Position numbers and translations under genes: made by a program. Of a stretch of 64,000 nucleotides of DNA, positions 60,060 through 64,000 are shown piece by piece (the first letter of the stretch is position 1; the number at the start of each line of letters is the position of its first letter). The notes beneath the pieces were generated by a model. It was not told where the DNA came from and did no database searches. It saw only the letters and a program-made list of their open reading frames with translations. This stretch comes from Arthrobacter terricola (GTDB lineage: Bacteria > Actinomycetota > Actinomycetes > Actinomycetales > Micrococcaceae). Location of the stretch: positions 1 to 64,000 of the forward strand of contig NZ_SMRU01000011.1 in assembly GCF_004354015.1 (NCBI RefSeq), written 5' to 3'.

Positions 60060-61355
60060 ATGTTTTCGTACAGCGTTCCGCTCGGCAAACTGGTCCGGGC
60101 TGCGTCCCGGCTTCGCGGCGGAGGGTCGGCTTTCCCAGGACTCGTGGTCGAAAAGATCGACCCCGCATTCATGCAGCGGACCCTGTCCTCGCTCCCCCAC
60201 GGAGTCGCCGTCGTCAGTGGCACAAACGGCAAGACGACCACCACGAAAATGGTAGTGGAACTGCTCGAAAGCCAAGGATTGAAGGTCTTCACGAACCGGA
60301 CCGGCAGCAACTTCACGCGTGGCGTCGCGGCGGCCCTCCTCGGCGAGGTGGACTGGCGCGGAAGGCTGGATGCCGACGTCGCGGTCCTTGAACTCGACGA
60401 AGCGCACGCCGTGCATTTCGTGAACAAGGTGCCTCCCCGCTATTGCCTCCTCCTCAATGTGCTGCGGGACCAGCTGGACCGTTTCGGGGAGATCGACACC
60501 ACTGCGCTCCTCCTCCAGCGCATTGCCGAAAGCACAACCGGAACCGTGGTCCTGAACCGCGAGGACCCCCGGGTTGCCCGGATCGCTGCTTCCGTGGACG
60601 GTCCCGAAGTCCTGTACTTCGGACTCGACGAGTCGCTTCGCAGCACCTTCCCGAACGACGACGACATGCGCACCGCGGCTTCCGGGACCGAAGCCAACGG
60701 TGACGTTCCCGCTGCGGAGGCGGCCGACGTCGTACTCCGCCGCGTTGGCGCGGACGACGCCGATTTCGAGTTCGACGGCACGCTGGTCACGACGCATATG
60801 AAGCTCCGGGGCGTCTACAACATCTTCAATGCCGCCGCCGCGCTGGTCCTTGCCCGGAGCATCACCGGCGCCACCGGAAAACCCGCCGACGCCACCAAAC
60901 TGGTCAAGGCGCTGTCCGAAGTGGCCCCGGCGTTCGGCCGAGGCGAGAGCCTCACCGTCGACGGCCAACCGCTTGAGTTGGTGCTGGTCAAGAACCCGAG
61001 CGGCTTCAGACTCGGGCTCAAGTCGTTTCCCGCCGAGGGATACGCCTCCATGATCGCCATCAACGACAACTACGCCGACGGCAGGGACATGTCCTGGCTC
61101 TGGGACGTCGAGTTCGACTCCCTGCGCGAGGGCGGCGTGGACGTTGTTTCCGGCGTCCGGGCCTACGACATGGCCCTTCGGCTCCAGTACGACGACGTCC
61201 GTTTCTCTTCGGTGGACACCGACCTCCCAGCCGCACTGGCCGGGTTCATCCGGGGTTCAGCGGGCAGGCCCAAGCGGATTTTCTGCACATACACGGCGAT
61301 GCTCGCGATACGACGTGAACTCGCCAAAATCACCACAGTGGAGGTGGTCTCATGA
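60060..61355 (+). CDS. murT: lipid II isoglutaminyl synthase subunit MurT
   Basis: With GatD, amidates the alpha-carboxyl of D-Glu in lipid II. The 431-residue Mur-ligase-like protein has the P-loop SGTNGKTTTTK at 53-63, the DUF1727 C-terminal domain and the segment DNYADGRDMSWLWD, whose last Asp (349) lines up with the Asp completing the GatD triad in S. aureus MurT. The four-cysteine zinc ribbon known there is missing: the only Cys are 129 and 409, and the region (about 185-240) is acidic and Ala-rich. The ATG at 60060 lies 7 nt after a TATATT -10. Overlaps gatD by 4 nt. Confidence 0.93.
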   Translation: MFSYSVPLGKLVRAASRLRGGGSAFPGLVVEKIDPAFMQRTLSSLPHGVAVVSGTNGKTTTTKMVVELLESQGLKVFTNRTGSNFTRGVAAALLGEVDWRGRLDADVAVLELDEAHAVHFVNKVPPRYCLLLNVLRDQLDRFGEIDTTALLLQRIAESTTGTVVLNREDPRVARIAASVDGPEVLYFGLDESLRSTFPNDDDMRTAASGTEANGDVPAAEAADVVLRRVGADDADFEFDGTLVTTHMKLRGVYNIFNAAAALVLARSITGATGKPADATKLVKALSEVAPAFGRGESLTVDGQPLELVLVKNPSGFRLGLKSFPAEGYASMIAINDNYADGRDMSWLWDVEFDSLREGGVDVVSGVRAYDMALRLQYDDVRFSSVDTDLPAALAGFIRGSAGRPKRIFCTYTAMLAIRRELAKITTVEVVS

Positions 61356-62104
61356 ACCCGGCCGACGGCGCCACGCACGAAGCCAGCAAGGGCACCATCC
61401 GCGTCCTTCAGCTGTATCCGCGGGACATGAACATCTATGGCGACTGGGGAAATGCGCTGGTCATTCGGCAGCGGCTGCTGTGGCACGGATACACGCCCGA
61501 ACTCCTCGAATACAACGTGGGCGACGACTTCCCGGACGACGTTGACATCATTCTCGGCGGCGGTGGCCAGGACAGCGGCCAGACCGTGATCCAGGACGAC
61601 CTGCTGGCCCGGGGTGACCAGCTTCGGGGAATGGCGGAAGACGGCACCCCCATGCTGGTCATCTGCGGGCTGTACCAGCTCTTCGGCAAGTTCTTCAGGA
61701 CGAAGGCCGGACCGGTCATCCCGGGGATAGGGGTCCTGGATATCGAGACAGTGGGCACCGACGAACGCCTCATCGGCAACGTCACGCTGACCTCACCGGA
61801 ATTCGGCGAAATCCTGGGCTACGAAAACCACAGCGGCCAGACAACCCTGGGACCCGCCGTCGAGCCCCTTGGCACGGTATCCAAAGGCGCGGGCAACAAC
61901 AGCAAGGACGGCCATGAAGGGGCGCGGCATCGGAACGTCGTGGCCAGCTATTTGCACGGGTCCCTGCTGCCGAAGAACCCCGCAATCGCCGACTTCCTGA
62001 TCCGCACCGCCGTCGAACGCAAGTACGGACCCTTCGTTCCCGGAAACCCCGACGACGACTTCGCCCGACTCGCGCGCGAACACGCGGCACGCCGGCCGCG
62101 TTAG
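61352..62104 (+). CDS. gatD: lipid II isoglutaminyl synthase glutaminase subunit GatD
   Basis: Glutaminase that feeds ammonia to MurT for amidation of peptidoglycan stem peptides; in S. aureus the pair is essential and affects beta-lactam and lysozyme resistance. The 250-residue class I amidotransferase (CobB/CobQ-like) has DMNIYGDWGN near the N-terminus, the nucleophile Cys105 in VICGLYQLFG and His202 in ASYLHGSLLPKNP. Its ATG overlaps the murT stop (ATGA). Two long hairpins follow. Confidence 0.95.
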   Translation: MNPADGATHEASKGTIRVLQLYPRDMNIYGDWGNALVIRQRLLWHGYTPELLEYNVGDDFPDDVDIILGGGGQDSGQTVIQDDLLARGDQLRGMAEDGTPMLVICGLYQLFGKFFRTKAGPVIPGIGVLDIETVGTDERLIGNVTLTSPEFGEILGYENHSGQTTLGPAVEPLGTVSKGAGNNSKDGHEGARHRNVVASYLHGSLLPKNPAIADFLIRTAVERKYGPFVPGNPDDDFARLAREHAARRPR

Positions 62105-62114
62105 GCGCCACGTC

Positions 62115-62179
62115 GAGTTTGTGTACACGTCACACCCCTTAAAGAGCGTTTTAAGGGGGTGCGATCTGTACACAAACTC
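62115..62179. terminator. 65-nt two-stage hairpin after gatD
   Basis: GAGTTTGTGTACA at 62115-62127 pairs perfectly with 62167-62179; after a 5+5 internal loop, CACCCCTTAAA pairs with TTTAAGGGGGTG across a one-base bulge. It begins 11 nt past the gatD stop. The outer arms are AT-rich. It probably ends gatD transcription, although no U-tract follows; it could instead be a REP-like element. Confidence 0.65.
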
Positions 62180-62187
62180 TGGGGACG

Positions 62188-62231
62188 ACGACGGCGGTGG
62201 GCCTCCCTTCGAGGGGACCCACCGCCGTCGT
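62188..62231. terminator. bidirectional hairpin between gatD and pdxS
   Basis: ACGACGGCGGTGGG and its exact complement (14 bp) enclose a 16-nt loop with its own CCTC/GAGG pairing. It lies 25 nt past the pdxS stop, between two convergent genes. No U-tract on either side. Confidence 0.75.
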
Positions 62232-62256
62232 ACTGCTGAGGCGTTAGCGCCGAACG

Positions 62257-63183
62257 TTACCAGCCGCGTTCTGCGAGGCGGTGGGGTTCGGGGATTTCCT
62301 CGACGTTGATGCCGACCATGGCTTCGCCCAGGCCGCGGGAGACCTTGGCGATGACGTCGGGGTCGTCGTAGAAGGTGGTGGCCTTCACGACGGCGGCCGC
62401 GCGCTGGGCCGGGTTGCCGGACTTGAAGATGCCCGAGCCGACGAACACGCCGTCCGCGCCCAGCTGCATCATCATCGCGGCGTCGGCCGGGGTGGCGATG
62501 CCGCCGGCGGTGAACAGCACGACCGGGAGCTTGCCGGTAGCGGCAACTTCCTTCACGAGCTCGTACGGGGCCTGCAGTTCCTTGGCCGCGACGTAGAGCT
62601 CGTCCTCGGGCAGGGAGGAAAGGTTCTTGATCTGCGCACGGATCTGGCGCATGTGCGTGGTGGCGTTGGAGACATCACCGGTGCCGGCCTCGCCCTTGGA
62701 ACGGATCATGGCCGCGCCCTCGTTGATGCGGCGCAGCGCCTCACCGAGGTTGGTGGCACCGCAGACGAAGGGAACGGTGAAGTTCCACTTGTCGATGTGG
62801 TGGGTGTAGTCGGCCGGGGTCAGGACCTCGGACTCGTCGATGTAGTCCACGCCCAAAGACTGCAGGACCTGGGCTTCGACGAAGTGGCCGATGCGGGCCT
62901 TGGCCATGACCGGGATGGACACGGCACCAATGATCTGGTCGATCATGTCCGGGTCCGACATGCGGGACACGCCGCCCTGGGCGCGGATGTCCGCGGGAAC
63001 ACGCTCGAGCGCCATGACCGCCACGGCACCGGCGTCTTCGGCGATGCGGGCCTGCTCGACGTTGACGACGTCCATGATGACGCCGCCCTTGAGCATCTCC
63101 GCCATACCGCGCTTAACGCGGCTGCTGCCCGTGACGCTGGCTGCGGACGAACCGGCTTCGTTGCTTACATCAGGTGTAGACAC
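62257..63183 (-). CDS. pdxS: pyridoxal 5'-phosphate synthase lyase subunit
   Basis: Builds pyridoxal phosphate from ribose 5-phosphate, glyceraldehyde 3-phosphate and ammonia from PdxT. The 308-residue TIM-barrel protein has [19 protein letters not shown], the Schiff-base Lys region [12 protein letters not shown] and the second Lys in [14 protein letters not shown]. The GTG at 63183 has AGGGG 5 nt upstream and gives the usual start; the frame is open to 63288 without homology. It is not adjacent to pdxT. The convergent gatD gene lies beyond the hairpins. Confidence 0.97.
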   Translation of the reverse strand: MSTPDVSNEAGSSAASVTGSSRVKRGMAEMLKGGVIMDVVNVEQARIAEDAGAVAVMALERVPADIRAQGGVSRMSDPDMIDQIIGAVSIPVMAKARIGHFVEAQVLQSLGVDYIDESEVLTPADYTHHIDKWNFTVPFVCGATNLGEALRRINEGAAMIRSKGEAGTGDVSNATTHMRQIRAQIKNLSSLPEDELYVAAKELQAPYELVKEVAATGKLPVVLFTAGGIATPADAAMMMQLGADGVFVGSGIFKSGNPAQRAAAVVKATTFYDDPDVIAKVSRGLGEAMVGINVEEIPEPHRLAERGW

Positions 63184-63263
63184 AAAAACCCCTATGGGTA
63201 GATAGAAGACCTTGGCCGGGGCGCACACGGACAGGGCCACGCGCTGCGCACACCGGATTTCCA

Positions 63264-63293
63264 GGTCACATTGACCAAGTAACTTCAATACTA
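63264..63293 (-). promoter_or_regulatory. pdxS promoter and small palindrome
   Basis: A -10-like TAGTAT (63293-63288 on the minus strand) lies about 105 nt before the pdxS start. Downstream, GGTCA-cat-TGACC (63264-63276) is a perfect 5-bp palindrome at about +12 to +24, a position for a repressor or PdxR-type regulator. Both calls are tentative. I see nothing else in this 193-nt gap. Confidence 0.4.
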
Positions 63294-63376
63294 GTCCCCT
63301 GCGCGGGACGTGCAGAATTCGAAGACCGGCAGGACGTAAGCCCTCCCGACCGGCCCGACTAAGGTGCGCTGAACCG

Positions 63377-64000
63377 CTAAGCCGGCTTCCCGCCGTCGAC
63401 GTTTGCCAGAGCCTGTTGACGGACGGCGGCCATCCGTTGCACTACGGTCACGGCGGTCGCTACAGAGAGGACGACGAGCGTCACGAGCAGCACGACAGGA
63501 GGCAGGCCGAGACCCGTCAGCCCGGTCACGAGGAGGACCGATATGAGCCGCTCGGCCCTCTCGGCGATGCCGACGTTGGCGTAGAAGCCCAACGATTCAG
63601 CCTTGGCGCGTGCGTAGGAAACCACCATCCCGAGCACGAGGCAGGCCAACGCCGCGATGGCGGTTGCCCGGTTGGCGCCGCCCGTGAAGAACCAGATGGC
63701 CACGCCGCCGAAAATGGCACCATCCGCGATCCGGTCCAAAGTGGAGTCGAGGAAGTTACCCCACGGTCCGCTGCGTCCCCGCTCCCGCGCCATGATGCCG
63801 TCCAAGACGTCGGAAAGCGCGAACACAGTAATCAACAACGAGCCCCACCAGAGCTGGCCCATGGGATAAAGCGTCAGGGCGCCGACCACGACACCCACGG
63901 TCCCGACGACGGTGACGGTGTCTGGCGACACCCCCGCCCTCAGCAGGAATCTGGCTATGGGCGAGAACAATCCCGTGAAAAAACCGCGGGCGTGCCGGTT
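63377..64000 (-). CDS. pgsA: CDP-alcohol phosphatidyltransferase, probable phosphatidylinositol phosphate synthase (5' end cut)
   Basis: Membrane enzyme joining CDP-diacylglycerol to an alcohol phosphate; the actinobacterial member here usually makes phosphatidylinositol phosphate. The full catalytic motif D-x2-D-G-x2-A-R-x8-G-x3-D-x3-D is present in [16 protein letters not shown] and the following [11 protein letters not shown]. Several hydrophobic helices follow. The frame is open to base 64000 (visible start [14 protein letters not shown]), so the true start is only a codon or two beyond the right edge; an internal TTG at 63970 is not the start. 207 residues are visible and the stop is at 63377. 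Confidence 0.88.
   Translation of the reverse strand, partial: NRHARGFFTGLFSPIARFLLRAGVSPDTVTVVGTVGVVVGALTLYPMGQLWWGSLLITVFALSDVLDGIMARERGRSGPWGNFLDSTLDRIADGAIFGGVAIWFFTGGANRATAIAALACLVLGMVVSYARAKAESLGFYANVGIAERAERLISVLLVTGLTGLGLPPVVLLVTLVVLSVATAVTVVQRMAAVRQQALANVDGGKPA

Overview
The window is GC-rich, densely coded DNA from an actinobacterium. Its gene order (pyrR-pyrBC-carAB-pyrF-mihF-gmk-rpoZ-coaBC-metK-priA, the aro-mltG-ruvX-alaS block, and the pgsA/pdxS/yebC/ruvCAB/yajC/secDF/relA block) and proteins such as MihF, acVLRF1 and MurT/GatD point to the Micrococcaceae, most likely Arthrobacter in the broad sense. There is no rRNA gene, so the genus is inferred from gene content. No tRNA, insertion sequence, prophage or CRISPR array was seen. 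Nearly all of it is core chromosome. The two edges cut a ComEA-like gene (left) and a CDP-alcohol phosphatidyltransferase gene (right).

Layout. 1-4.2 kb: comEA-like fragment, degV, leuS and a leuS leader with an 8-codon leucine-rich peptide and attenuator-like hairpins. 4.3-9.8 kb: glycerol catabolism (glpD-glpF-glpK) with a divergent SorC-type regulator and a shared palindrome. 9.8-12.8 kb: a small accessory unit (aldo/keto reductase, alpha/beta hydrolase, GT4 glycosyltransferase). 12.8-28 kb: one long leftward cluster running from pyrR (preceded by a PyrR-binding RNA motif) through de novo pyrimidine synthesis to mihF, gmk, rpoZ, coaBC, metK and a helicase-deficient priA. 28-39.4 kb: nusB, efp, then the chorismate genes aroBKCE with a TPR protein, mltG, ruvX, alaS and two small membrane proteins. 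39.5-46.8 kb: rpsD, rarA, acVLRF1, a GNAT protein, aspS and hisS. 46.9-52.5 kb: a membrane-anchored cyclophilin, a DUF349 protein, an orphan AbiEi-like protein and the ppGpp enzyme Rel. 52.6-64 kb: secF-secD-yajC, ruvB-ruvA-ruvC, yebC, pdxT, the rightward murT-gatD pair, pdxS and pgsA.

How it works together. Translation supply (leuS, alaS, aspS, hisS, efp, rpsD), nucleotide synthesis (pyr/car/gmk), cofactors (coaBC, pdxST, metK), aromatic precursors (aro), the envelope (mltG, murT/gatD, pgsA, secDF) and recombination/repair (ruvABC, ruvX, rarA, priA) are packed into long leftward operons with 1-8 nt overlaps between stops and starts, suggesting translational coupling. The clearest regulatory signals are RNA-based: the leucine-codon leader before leuS and the PyrR-binding loop at the pyrR ribosome-binding site. 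Several long perfect hairpins without U-tracts mark gene ends.

I found no convincing wholly new multigene system. The observations most worth following are the leuS attenuator, the SorC-type control of glp genes, the MurT that lacks a zinc ribbon, the His-rich tail of MltG, and direct or inverted repeats in the metK and hisS upstream regions.
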